Shown piece after piece: positions 23,919-34,876 of a DNA stretch of 64,000 nucleotides. Origin of the DNA: Cyclospora cayetanensis (taxonomy: Eukaryota; Apicomplexa; Conoidasida; Eucoccidiorida; Eimeriidae); assembly GCF_002999335.1 (NCBI RefSeq), contig NW_020312112.1, positions 1-64,000 of the forward strand, read 5' to 3'. A program made the position numbers and the translations under genes. Position 1 is the stretch's first letter; every line of letters begins with the position of its first letter. The notes under the pieces are model-generated. The model had not been told where the DNA came from and ran no database searches. It worked only from the letters and a program-made list of their open reading frames with translations.

Positions 23919-24009
23919 GCGCAAGACACCTGCAGGGAGCTCCAAGCCGGCACTGGGGGAAAGACCTTAGAGCAGACGGAAGCGAGGCTTGAAAGGAAGG
24001 CTTAAATGC

Positions 24010-24894
24010 AGAAAAGCTCGCCAGTAAAGCGGCAAACATCCAGACTGCCTCCGGGGTAAAGGCTTTTTGTGGGGCCCCCCTCCCGTGGGTTGCAGCAAGG
24101 CTTGTTCGGTGCCGAGGCGGCTGCGCCTTGTGACCAGCCAGCGTTCCGCACGGCGTGCGGACAGGCCGTATTTTTGGAATATAAAGTTCGAAATAGAATT
24201 AAGGAGGTACCTCCTCTCGTTTTATTATTTCGAGAGATCCTGGAGCCACAGCAGTGCAGAGCAGCAGCAGCAGCAGCAGCAGCTAGTGGCGCCGCTGGCG
24301 GTGCTGCTCAGACACGCGGGCGTTGCCGACTGAACCAGCGGCCTCCAAATCCTTTCCCGTTCTTCCTTCTCCGTCGGCCTCTTTCCTTTCACTTCTTTCT
24401 AAGAAGCCTAAATTGAATAAAGAGCTCCTATCTTGCTCGGATCAGCAGCAACAAACGCCTGTCCCATATGTCTCCAGTCTACGCAAAAGCTGGCGGGCGG
24501 GAGCAACGGTGTACCCCAGAGGCCTGCGCACATCGGGGATATTCACACCCACTGGAAAAATCAGTTTCAAAAGCTTATTTTAGGAGCTTTCTTGGGGCAG
24601 GATCAGTGCTTTTGCCGCCGCTTGTGCACCGCACATACGCGTTATTGCACGGTATCGACTGCTTCCCAGGAAAAGGCCCAACACCTGCAGCAAAACAAAC
24701 CGCTCGGGAGCCCCCTCTGCCGTAGCTCACCACCATCCCCCGCTGGCGCATCTTAAGCAAGAGAAACAGCGCTGACAACTGAAGCAAATAAAGGACATCT
24801 CCCTTGCTCCGAAGAAAAAGCAGGGGCTGGGACTGCCAGCACCAATACGAGTAGAAGAACAAAAAAAAACACATACACACACACCTATTTCAAG
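24010..24894. other. Divergent 5' region between DPH7 and a plus-strand gene
   Basis: This region lies between the DPH7 start and the ATG at 24,895, so it should hold two divergent promoters. It contains a (CAG)n tract at about 24,263-24,285 and a CA/A-rich leader just before the ATG. No family is seen in its plus-strand frames, and I cannot point to a defined promoter motif. Confidence 0.45.
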
Positions 24895-26001
24895 ATGCCA
24901 ATCGAGTACGCTGGCCTTTTAGGAGCAGCTTCAGCGCTTGCAGCCAGCTGCAAGGGCGCTGCTACTGTTGCAGGCGGCAACAAAGTGATGGCGGCAGCGA
25001 CGTCAGGAGCGTCCTTACTCAAAGGCGCAGGCCTAGCGCACCTTCTGCACTCCAAGGGGACTGCAGCAGCAGCCGCTGCAGTCGACGGTACAGCCGGAAG
25101 CTATCAGCTGCTCGCCACTGCGGCTCAGCACGGCGGAACGACGGCAACAAGTGCAGCAGCGACAGGCAGCAGCACGACCAGCAGCACCGCAACAGGCCTC
25201 ACCACGAAATCAGCCGCTGCTGCAGCCACAAAAGCGCATCTTTTCGCTTTGGGAAAGAAAGGCGCAGCAGCAAATGGGGCTTCTGGAGCTGGTCACCCTG
25301 GAGGAGGCAGCACTTCCCAAGGAGCTTCTTCTGGAGCAGGCAGCGCTTCTCACGGAGCTTCTTCTGGAGGAGGCAGCACTTCCCACGGAGCTTCTTCTCA
25401 AGGAGGCAGCGCTTCCCACGGAGGTTCTTCTGGAGGAGGCACCTCAAGTACCCCAACTCACCAGGGAAGACCTCAACTGTCTCAGTCGCATGGTGCTGCG
25501 CATGGTTCAAATGCCAGCGGTTCTGGAGCTCCCAGTAGCCATGGTGCCTCAGGGGCCTCCTCCGGTACCTCTGAAAACCCCCCTCCCCAAGTTGGTAACA
25601 CTGTCACAGTTACCAGAGACTTTACAGAGCCAGGAAACGGGGGGATTGTTCATCATGTCACGCGCACAACAACAGTATCCTCGAACGTTTTCGAACCCTA
25701 TTCACTGATGATGCTGCTCCCACCTATTCTTCGGTGGATAGCACCGAAAAGCCCTCCGGAGGACACCCAGGTGTCGGAAGACTCGCAACAGCCTCAAGAT
25801 TTTGAGGAGCAAGAAAAAAAAAGCGGTTTAGAAGGAGTCAGCGAAATGAGCATTCAGCAGCTCCAGGATGTCGAGGTAATACATCAAGAAGAGGAACCTC
25901 ACCCTCAACGCCAACAAATAAACGGGTTTCTTAGCTGCAAAAGGACTGTGCGACGTGGCAACTCTCTGTCTCACGGGGAAGCATGCGAAGGCTTTTTGTA
26001 A
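24895..26001 (+). CDS. Ala/Gly/Ser-rich hypothetical protein, single exon
   Basis: A 368-residue uninterrupted frame starts at an ATG after an A-rich leader and ends in TAA at 25,999-26,001. The N-terminus is Ala/Gly-rich and weakly hydrophobic ('MPIEYAGLLGAASALAAS'), not a clear signal peptide. Residues about 60-125 are Ala/Thr/Ser-rich. Residues about 133-182 hold four 11-residue repeats of the type GSxSHGASSGG. A less biased region follows, with 'NTVTVTRDFTEPGNGG' and 'VHHVTRTTTVSSNVFE', then an acidic Gln/Glu-rich C-terminus. No domain is recognised. The unbiased 220-290 region, with alternating beta-like residues, argues for a real protein. Confidence 0.65.
   Translation: MPIEYAGLLGAASALAASCKGAATVAGGNKVMAAATSGASLLKGAGLAHLLHSKGTAAAAAAVDGTAGSYQLLATAAQHGGTTATSAAATGSSTTSSTATGLTTKSAAAAATKAHLFALGKKGAAANGASGAGHPGGGSTSQGASSGAGSASHGASSGGGSTSHGASSQGGSASHGGSSGGGTSSTPTHQGRPQLSQSHGAAHGSNASGSGAPSSHGASGASSGTSENPPPQVGNTVTVTRDFTEPGNGGIVHHVTRTTTVSSNVFEPYSLMMLLPPILRWIAPKSPPEDTQVSEDSQQPQDFEEQEKKSGLEGVSEMSIQQLQDVEVIHQEEEPHPQRQQINGFLSCKRTVRRGNSLSHGEACEGFL
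25296..25445 (+). repeat. 33-bp coding tandem repeat
   Basis: Four to five units of about 33 bp encode an 11-residue Gly/Ser/Ala/His-rich motif inside the gene at 24,895. Third-position and short-indel differences between units suggest moderate age. Confidence 0.85.
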
Positions 26002-26842
26002 AGCGGACACACAAAAGGATATATTTTCCACTGTCTGCGGGAAGCAGTGCGTGTGCATGCCCCACATATGCCCGGCAGATCACGCAGGGCTATAGCTTTA
26101 TTATCTAATTTTAATACATTGCATACTTGCATATGTGCTGTGGGCATCTTCAAGGTTGCCATATGCGCATATTCGTATAGAATCCTTTGATATACCACAC
26201 TAAGCGCAGCTACAGCAAAATATACTTTCTGCCCATGTATAGGTCGTCGCGCTTTCAGACGAGCTGCAGCTGAATGAGAAGCCTTCACGCTTTTCCTGCG
26301 TACTCGCCGCTACAACTGCAGGATCTGAATTCGACTGCCGAACTCTCTTGTGCTGCATGATACAATCAGTTAAGCCTAAATTCCGTTGACAGGGCCTTCC
26401 CCTTGTTTTACCCACAACGTCCCAACGCCTCTTCCTCTACAGGAGGTGCCGTAAAGCCTTGCTTCCATGGATGCCAAGCAATCCACGAGTTTCGCGCTTA
26501 GCCGTCAACAAACAATGCAGACCAGCCAGAACCACAGCTAAAAAGCCTCAGCGGCACACTACGCTTCTCCAAGTCCGTAGTGCCTACAGAGCAAGAGAAA
26601 ACGATGCCCACTAGGCTGCCTACCCCGCTGCTCCTCTAAATGCGTTGTTGCGGCGAGCGTTGCCTATTACGCAACAGCATGCGCCCTCAAGGCAGCAGTT
26701 TCAAATCTTAGGCGCGAGCGGAACGCTGTGCAGAATCACCAGGAGGCCTCCAATAGAGGCCTAAGCGTCCTGACGGTTGCCGCAGCAAAGCCTACGTGGC
26801 CATCCATGTGGCTTCACTAAGGAGCTCTAAAATGCGCTGCTC
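26002..26842. other. Intergenic, convergent 3' ends
   Basis: This lies between the stop of the plus-strand hypothetical gene and the stop of the minus-strand cyclophilin. Only short frames are present, without family resemblance. Confidence 0.55.
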
Positions 26843-28795
26843 CTAGAAATTGTGCTTTGCTGCATGCAGTACCTCAGCAGGGATTGGCGGGGGGACTTTT
26901 GTGTCGCTCAGGTGCCTGTACAGCTCAGGGCGGTTCGTTGGCTGCAACACAGCAAACAGCAATGCACGGCTCTAGCAGTATTCGAGGCAGCGGCGTCAAA
27001 CACGGAGCCCCTTAGCAGCAAGAGCCGCAAAAGCTTACGTCTAAGACAAGGCCTGCGTTCTCCAGAGGCGGCACCGCGCGGCTGTCGTCCGCCTCTACTC
27101 TGCGCAACTCGTTCATCTGCAGCTCCCCGCTGCACACACGCCAACAGCAGCAGTCGTGGCATCAGCAGTAAGTACCAAGCTCGCGTGGTGGCACTGCTGC
27201 CGCATGCATGCGCCGCCACCAAGAAGAAAGACGCAAACAACGCATTCGCAAAGCGTTCTCCAGGAAGCGCAGCGCGCCAACAGCCAGACCGCTCTAACGC
27301 TAGCCACAGTGGTAACAGCAGCAGGCAGCACCTACCAGTCAAAGATCGTGACAGGGCATCGCACCCACCCAGTCTTGGTGCCTGCAGCTTCAATTCGGCT
27401 CAGAGTGTGCTCGCCGTCCTCCAGCTGCCCGAAGACAACGTGCTGCCCGTCTAGCCAATGGCAAGGTCCAAACGTAATAAAAAATTGGCTGCTTGCACTA
27501 TGACGGTGTCGCTTGCTCTTAGCCATCGAGAGAAGGCCTACGGCAGTTCGGAAATCAACAGAATTCATGCGCGATGCACGCTCACGCGGCAGCGAGTGAA
27601 GGGCAGCAGCGAAATCCGCCGCTGTCGCGGCGCTGTCGCCTTCGGGAGACACGGAAAGTTTGAAACCACGTTGCAACATCCAGCAGAAGAGAGGTGCCCC
27701 TTGCGCTCTCAGCTGACTTGCAAGAACGGCAACGGCGTGCGGTGAGCTCCAGCAGCACCACCAGCAGCTCACCGCGTTTTGAATGCTTGTACAGATACTT
27801 TTCATCTCTGAAAAACTGCCCATAGATGCTCTCGCCTCCATAACCGTCTCCCCTGTGGAAATCGCCTCCTTGGGCCATCTGCAGCAGTACAACCACCAAA
27901 CCACCCCCCATGCACACCACCACTATTACCAATGCGTAGGAAAACTGAACCATCCGCATGCAAGCCGAGCACATACACACAAGCACACACATACACACAA
28001 GCACACACACACACACAAGCACACACAGACACACATACACACAAGTACACACAGACACACAAGCACACACAGACATACACACACACAGACACGCAGGCAA
28101 ACGAGCGCCACGTCCATATAAGTGGAAGAGAGACACAAAAATCGAAGGAGCAGCAGCAGAAAACCTACGAAGCCCGGAATGATGCGGTGGAAAGGAGATC
28201 CTTTGTACCACCGTGGTCTCATATAGTATCCCAGGCCAGTTTCGCCTAATGCACAAAAACAACAAAAACAGCGACACCCAAAGAGAGCAAATGCGCAACC
28301 GTAGTTGTTGCACCTGGCGCTGCTGCCGCAAACGTATTTAGGCCACTTCTCGCCAGGTGTTCGCATTGCCTCAGAGGCAGCTGCTGTCGCTGTTGTTGCT
28401 GTGGCTCCTACTGGCATGCACACCTGTGCAGAGACAACGAAAGTTCTCGGCAGTGATCGGAAGCTGGTCGGCAAAAAGCTGAGCGGTCACGAAACCACAA
28501 GTTGAGTTGCGAGACTTTGCGGCAGACGCAGCAGTGAACAGCCTGCAAGAGAATTGCCGGCAGGGAGGCCAAAAGGAAAGCTCTAGTGCAGCGCAAACAA
28601 GTGCAGCAGCAATGGCAGCAGCAGAAGGGTGGACTCTCGATGGCGGGATCCGCAGTTGCACCTTACTTGAAAGACTAGTCTTCCTGCATTCTTGCTGCCC
28701 ACGGAGACGTCAAGATACACCAGAGGATTCGGCAAGCGCACATGGCCGCTCAGGGGGGCCCTAAGGGCCTGAGAGGCCCCCAGGGGGCCGCCCAT
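26843..28795 (-). CDS. Cyclophilin-type peptidyl-prolyl isomerase
   Basis: Seven exons join in phase to give 252 residues: 28,795-28,667; 28,478-28,424; 28,245-28,169; 27,878-27,773; 27,537-27,336; 27,129-27,039; 26,941-26,843. Family blocks in order: 'VYLDVSVGSKNAGRLVFQ', 'LFADQLPITAENFRCLCTG', 'GSPFHRIIPGF', 'MAQGGDFHRGDGYGGESIYG', 'SQFFITFGPCHWLDG', 'HVVFGQLEDGEH'. The catalytic/pocket Arg and Phe of FHRIIPGF, the Gln of the QGGDF block and the Trp of WLDG are all present, so cis-trans prolyl isomerase activity is expected. The usual GPNTNGSQFF loop is replaced by a basic stretch, 'KSKRHRHSASSQFF'. A tail of about 60 residues follows the cyclophilin fold ('IFDCGELQMNELRR'). There is no signal peptide. 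Introns carry CACA microsatellites. The last exon reads through a possible GT donor at 26,872 to TAG. Confidence 0.88.
27957..28095. repeat. (CACA/AGCACA)n microsatellite in cyclophilin intron
   Basis: About 140 bp of ACACACAAGC and CAGACACA units within intron 28,168-27,879. Thr/His and Val/Cys frames here are not genes. Confidence 0.93.
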
Positions 28796-29349
28796 GTGGC
28801 CCTTGATGTTTGACAATCCGCTGGCACCAGACACGCTGCTCAAACACAGTGCATGCCTTCTGGCGGCAACGGGGACTAGCACCGCTATTCAACACCAAGC
28901 CACAAAGAATCCAAGACGCATGCCAGGAATCAGCGCGAATCACTACCCAGCAAGCGCCGAGAGCTCGACGGATTCCAGTGACTTCCCCAGGCTCAAACAG
29001 TGACGCTGGCTACAAGGGTGGCAGGCAGGTACGTAGGAAGTAACGGCCCCGACGAGGAGCTTCTGACAGGAAAAAACAGGCGCGCAGTACATTTCAAGAG
29101 CGGTGTTTCAATGCAAGGAGGTCAGTTTTATGTATATTAATTTCCTGTTAACTCCTCAGGCGCGGGCAGCAGCTGCATGCAGCATGCGCCGCAGTCCCAG
29201 TAGCCGCACGAGCGAGCACCATGAGAGGGGCCACTCAGCACATGGTGAAACAGCGACAGCAGGCGTTCTACTAGTGGGTTTGTTGGTGCAGTTGCTGCTT
29301 CCCCACGCTATCCCTTGTCTGTTTTTTGCTCTTCTTCTTTGTTTGCACG
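28796..29349. other. Divergent promoter region, cyclophilin and uL23
   Basis: Head-to-head 5' region of about 550 bp. Pyrimidine-rich sequence (CTTGTCTGTTTTTTGCTCTT) immediately precedes the uL23 ATG, as in many ribosomal protein gene leaders. No defined promoter element was identified. Confidence 0.45.
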
Positions 29350-31160
29350 ATGGCACCCAAGGATAGAGGTAGGCTTCGCCCCCCGCAGCCTCCCCACGCC
29401 ACAGCAGAAGCGAGAATAACGTGTGTGGCACCTCGAGAGGTTGGGTTGTTTCATCCTCGCAGTCCTGTGACTTTCTCTCCTGTTTGAAATAGCGTAAACT
29501 AGGGGGGCACTTGTAGCTGCCATGCTGTGAATAAGGCGCTTGCTGCCGCTAGAGACCCTCCCCGCAGCACGTCATGCAGCGTCCTCCGCAGCAGCGAATG
29601 GCGTTTCTCTTCTCGTTTGAAGGCGCTTGCTCCTTTTTGTTATTACTGGCCTATGTACAATACGTATGGCTGCTCTCGTCGCAAGGTTCTTGTGCCGCCT
29701 GGTGATGAGTCCGCGCCGAGAGATGGCGCGTGTTCAGATTCGCGCAGCGGCGACAGCACGCAGAGTTTCTAAGGGCGCCGCATGGTGGGGTTGTTGTGTT
29801 GTGCGTTGACGCAGGAGCCGTAGCCAAGGGGAAGAAGGGTGGGGCGGATAAAGTGAGAAAGGCTCAGGCGGTTTCCAAGGGACTGAAGAAGCCCAATAGA
29901 TCATCAGCAGCCAAGGCGAGGTACAGCGTGCGATTTCATCGGTAAGTGGTCAACAAGAATTTGCCAAAGGGAACCTGCAGTTTGGTCTTTGAGTTGGATT
30001 CTACAGGGGCCATAGGGCAAGCCTCACAAGCAAGCATGCACCGCAGGCGATAGGGGAGTGCGCCAGCTGGGTGTGTATGTACATGTGTGAATGCACATGC
30101 AAGTTCACAGGCGCGAGTTGCCCATCCGTTGGTTCTATATATATAACACAAACAATCCAGACTTCGAGTGCAATTTAGCAGCTCGAGCGGTTTGGTATTA
30201 CAGCATGGGAAAGGAAGCAAGATTTTTCTAGGTTTCCTCACATTGCGATGTTGGCCTTTGACGCTGGATCTCTCAATCTGTCGCTACACAGCCACTCAAC
30301 AATTTCGCTCATTCTCGCCTTCTTTTTTGTTGAACTTCAGGCCCCAGACCCTGAAGAAGCAGCGCCAACCAAAGGCTCCCCGGCTCTCTCGGTTGTGGAC
30401 TGCTAACCCCGTTCCCGCTTTGCAGCGAAATGACAAGTACCGTGTGCTTCAGCAGCCGCTGATGACGGAAAGTGCGATAAAGAAGATCGAGGAAACAAAC
30501 ACTTTGGTCTTCCTGTGCGATCCTAGAGCTTCCAAGAGAGGCATCCGGGAGGCCGTGAAGGAGACCTACGGTGTTGCTGCCCAGAAGATTAACACACTCA
30601 TTAGGCAAGTGCAATTTGTGGAGGCATGCATGTGGAGGCAAGCAACGGGCGTGTGCTGTATGTTTGTACACATGCATAGATAGTTTAAGGGAAGATATCC
30701 GCCAGATGGAAACTCGTAAAAGTTGGTTCCTTGTGCATCGTGTATGCGTCTTTTGCGACCTCTTTTTCACCTCGTGTTCGGATGGCTGCCTGTCATTGCG
30801 TGCTGCTGTCTTCTCTCACCTGCTTCTGTGACTGGGGGTAGGCGATGCAGCAGTTTACGCGATAACAAGAGGGAGAGTTCATTAGCGGGAAGAAACTGGT
30901 CCTTTGCGTTGCAGGGCCTTTACGCTTTTCTTTCTGCCAGTCGGCTCTCAGACACTCCTCAGCCCCTTTTTTGGTGCACAATTTTGTGTATGCAAGGGCA
31001 TTAAGGAGGCGAGCAGGATTGAGCCTCCATTGTGGTCGGCATGTGTGCAATCGTCGCTGTTTTTTGTTACTGCAGGATGGACGGAAAGAAGAAGGCCTAC
31101 GTCCGCCTTACTGCTGAGTTCGACGCCCTCGATGTTGCAAACAAGATCGGCATCATCTAA
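29350..31160 (+). CDS. RPL23A: 60S ribosomal protein L23a (uL23)
   Basis: uL23 sits at the exit of the large-subunit tunnel. Four exons give 164 residues: 29,350-29,368 ('MAPKDR'), 29,815-29,941 (Lys-rich N-terminal extension typical of eukaryotic L23a), 30,341-30,604 and 31,076-31,160. Family blocks: '[14 protein letters not shown]', '[19 protein letters not shown]', 'INTLIR', '[20 protein letters not shown]' ending GII. Phases agree at every junction. The third intron begins GCAAGT after ATTAG; the only nearby GT (one codon on) would break the frame, so this is a GC-AG intron. Introns are 446, 399 and 471 bp. Length and termini fit the family. Confidence 0.93.
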
Positions 31161-32609
31161 ACAACTTGACTGTGATCTGAGCAGTAGAAACTCTTGAAGT
31201 GACATACTTCAACGACTTACACGCATACTACCTTATCTACTGCAGCAGTAGAAGCAGTACCTGCTGATGCAGCTGATGCCGTAGCACGTGTAACAAGGCC
31301 TAGCAGCATACTGTGGGCCGCAGGTGTGCAGAACTGCATGCGGCTGCAGCAGCCATTTACTTGGACTTGCTGCCTAGACTTTGGTTGGAAAGGTTGTGCT
31401 GTATGTGCCGCATTTGACATTTCGCTCGTTAGATGTAGAACAAGAGATAGCAATGGGTGCGAGCGGCAACAATCCTAGGGGAAGCAGAGAGGGAATGGTG
31501 AATTCGCCATCATGTTTCAATCTTCCATTAATGGCAACGAAATTAGATCACTCTTCGGATGTAATGCAACATATGGGTATCGTAAATGTGCAGCAAGTAC
31601 TAATAAGTAGCTCAATGTAGCGTCGGCAAGGAACGACGAGAATGCTGAGTATCAATGCACTAGCCTTTCTTGCTGACTCCCCAGCCCGATTGAGGGGAAC
31701 GCGCGGCACTGTATGTGCACGCACAAAACCAGAACACCCGTATTTCCCCGAAGGCTCCGAGGATGTGCGTGGGTGCGCAAGTCACCGTTCGTTTGGGGCT
31801 GCATGCGCTTGCCAAAGACAATGTCTTGGGGTGTTTATCATTCACTGATTTCATATATTCCTTTTGAGTCAGTCGGCGCATGTCCAAATGGTTCCCGCAT
31901 CTCGAAGCCACAATAGTCTCTCTGGGGCATGCAAGACTGGGTGGAGACAGCATGTCTAGCTGTTCCTCTGTGTCTGACCCTTTCTATGCCTTTCCCCCGT
32001 TGTATTTCTAAGTAACACACAGGACGGAGGAAACGAGCAACTATTGGACATTTAGAAGAGGCGAAGCCGCACTGCTGCTGCGGCTCAGCGTCATTTCTGG
32101 CAGCTTCTGCATCGTCTGACTCGCACACAACGCGTCACCTCTGGAGGGCGCTCGAGTCGGCGTCAATGCAGCAGCTCTAAATGTTGCAGCGGCAGCTTAG
32201 ATACAGAACAATATCAGGAAATTGGTTGCCGGCAAGCGAGGGCTTCAATATTTAGACCGTTTCCTGACCCCAGGAACGCCTGCAGAAAGGCTTGAAGTAG
32301 GAGCCGCTATAACGGCATCAGGCAGAGCAGGAGCAGCAACTGCCCTCCACCTAATAGCAGAGATAAAAGCGGTCGTCTTGATGGAGAGAAGATGATGTCA
32401 AACAATTCAGACGATCCCTTTTATGCGGCCCGCGAGTAAGACTGCAGCAGCAGCACCACAGGAAAACACTGCTGTCTTGCTTGCTCGTTCGTCATGGGGA
32501 GAAAAGGCCAACAAGAAAAGGCGACATGACGACTCTCCTGTCATCTCCTTAGTAGAGACGCTGCGTATGTGTGTGTGTGCTGCTGCTGTTGAATCTCAGG
32601 GAGGTAGAA
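31161..32609. other. Intergenic, no gene seen
   Basis: About 1.45 kb between the uL23 stop and the SNARE start. The sequence is mixed in composition with few CAG runs. Frames of 60-115 codons lack family resemblance or splice context. It should hold the uL23 3' UTR and the SNARE promoter. Confidence 0.5.
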
Positions 32610-34561
32610 ATGAACTTTGCCGAACTGCAGAGATTACACCGGGAGTGGAAACAGCAAATTCAAGTGCGAGGCCACCCATCGAAGTGTCTGAGGTACGAGA
32701 ATGTCTCGAACGCTTAGCTTCCCACTTCTGTATGTGCACCTGTGTCACCAGTTGCTGCTTCTGCCTACCTCTGCTCGTGTGAACGCTCTTGTGCCTTACC
32801 CTGTGGCTGCCTCCGACTCTCCGTTGTTCTCTCAACGGCGTCTACGTGTTTCCTTTCTACTGGTGTTCAGCGCATCTCTGAAGCTCTGTGTAGACGTCAA
32901 AAGCCTCCTCCTGATGCTTGTGCGGCAGTTTGTGTGACCTGCTCCACCTCCGCTGCTAGCCGCTCCTGCCTGCCTTCCTCTCCACCTTAATTTCCCAATT
33001 TTCCTTGCATATCACCGCTGTTTCCCCCAACGCGCTAACAGAAAAAATTCAAGACTACACATAGTGGCAGGTACACGTTTGTTTGCGCACTCACGCCTGT
33101 CCGGGCATCTGTTTCTTGTTATTCCTTGCTTCGTGGGGAGCCATACACCTGCTGTGCGTTGTTGCTTTTGCTGCAGTTTGAAAGGCACAATTGATTCCTC
33201 GGCTGACGCGCTGGCTGCGGATCTCCGGGCGCTCGACAAGGCAGTTGCGGTTGCCTCCAGACACCAGCAGCGTCTCGGGCTTCACGATACCGAAATCGAG
33301 AAAAGAAAAGCCTTTGTGCAGCAACAACAGAAGCAGCTCAACGATCTCAAAGCAGATATCAAGGTCGCAGTGGTCATACTTCCGGCTCCCTAAGCCTCAG
33401 CAACCCCTGAACTCCGCAGTAGCAATTCTGCAACTCGCAATCCGTGGAGGCGTGTGCTGACGAAGTTGTATGCTGTTCTGTGTATGAGCTGGATGGCGCT
33501 ACTGTGTGTATCTATCTGCCTTGCGCGTTCATTCAGGCTGCGGGGGCCCCTCATCAATGGATGTCTGAAGCCTCCAGTTCTAGCAACGAGTTTTGGGGGG
33601 GCGCCGAGCAGAAGCAACAAGTAGGAGCAGCAGTGCTCCGTAGTATCAATGTACCCAACACTAGCTCGATGCGGCACAAGCACTTGCCAGAAAGAGGCGT
33701 GATTAGGCCTTATGTGGCTTTTGCGTAGACATGGGGGAACCTTGGCTTCTGAGGTGTCAGCGTCTTCCCTTTAGTGCTGTCCTACCCACACGCCAGTTAG
33801 CCACCCTGAACGCCCTTGTTCTACTCTTTCGTGCTGTGTTCAGACACTAGTGCAGCAGCAAGATGAACAACTGGATGAGTTGGCACATGCGGCATCGCGC
33901 CTTCATGAGACAGCTCTCACAATCAACCAGGAACTGGAAACGCAGCAGAGAATGCTAACAGACTTGGATGACACACTTGAACGGCAAGGTATCTCTTGCC
34001 GCACAGGCCTTAATATTTCATTGCTGCTGCATCAGGCTCCGCCGATGCCGCAATTGAATTTCTTTTAGAGGAGCTTATAATAGAGGAATTCATCACCAAC
34101 AGCTTGATCCGTGGCATGCAGGTGCCGTTGAGGCTGCTGCCATTGATGCTGCAGATCCTGAGTGGCAGCTCGCGGGAAACAGAGGAAGCAAGCAGGAGTT
34201 CAAGCGTGTGGCGGTTTAACGCGCTGCTTTATGTGTGCTTGTGTGTTGCTGCAGCGAGCGAAATGAATTTCGTCATGAGGAGCTTAGCGAGGGTCGTACG
34301 GAGCTCCGGTAGGCGCACGGCTACTGTTGCACACGATGTATCGTTTGCCAACTTCGGAATCGCACCTATCTGCCTGTGTTTCGCTCTTCACAAATGCGCA
34401 AATACTTGGGGTTTGGGAGGGCTGGAAGATTCCTGCACTGCCAGCACAAGCTGTGTGTGTAGTGCGCTGTTTCGGTGTATGCAGACATGCGGCAGCTATG
34501 GACCATTGTTTGGTTGTTCTGTATCGCCCTTGGTCTTTTTGTGCTACTGATTATTTCATAG
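32610..34561 (+). CDS. Syntaxin-6-like Qc-SNARE
   Basis: This is a membrane fusion protein of the Golgi/endosomal pathway by family. Exons: 32,610-32,692; 33,177-33,363; 33,844-33,988; 34,255-34,308; 34,485-34,561, all in phase, giving 181 residues. The N-terminal helical part matches syntaxin-6-type Habc helices ('DLRALDKAVAVASRHQQ', 'LHDTEIEKRKAFVQQQ'). The SNARE motif is in exon 3 ('DEQLDELAHAASRLHETA', 'LETQQRMLTDLDDTLE'), with a Gln at the zero layer. Exon 4 holds the end of the coiled coil ('MNFVMRSLARVV'). Exon 5 is a C-terminal membrane anchor ('LWTIVWLFCIALGLFVLLI') with one residue after it. Joining exon 1 directly to exon 2 fits in phase, but a small exon between them cannot be excluded. 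Confidence 0.8.
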
Positions 34562-34876
34562 CTTGGCTTTTAGCTAGCTGGATGCACACACATGCAGTGG
34601 AGAGGTAAGAGGAGGAGCAGCTGGCAAAGCTCGTTCGAAACGATGCGCGGGCGTCCTTGCATTTGTCTTTGGAGATTGCATCTCCGACGAAAACTGTTGC
34701 AGCAAATATTCTGAGTCTTCAAACGCGCGACACAGCTGCGGCTGCAGCGAGGCTTAGCTGCTGAATCAGAGAGTTCAGAGTGCCGGATCCAGAGAATACG
34801 GCTAAGCACACGGGTGCTCGTACAGGAGCCCCCTACTAGAAGCTCCTGCGCTGTATAGAGCCAAGCAGCCCTCGTG

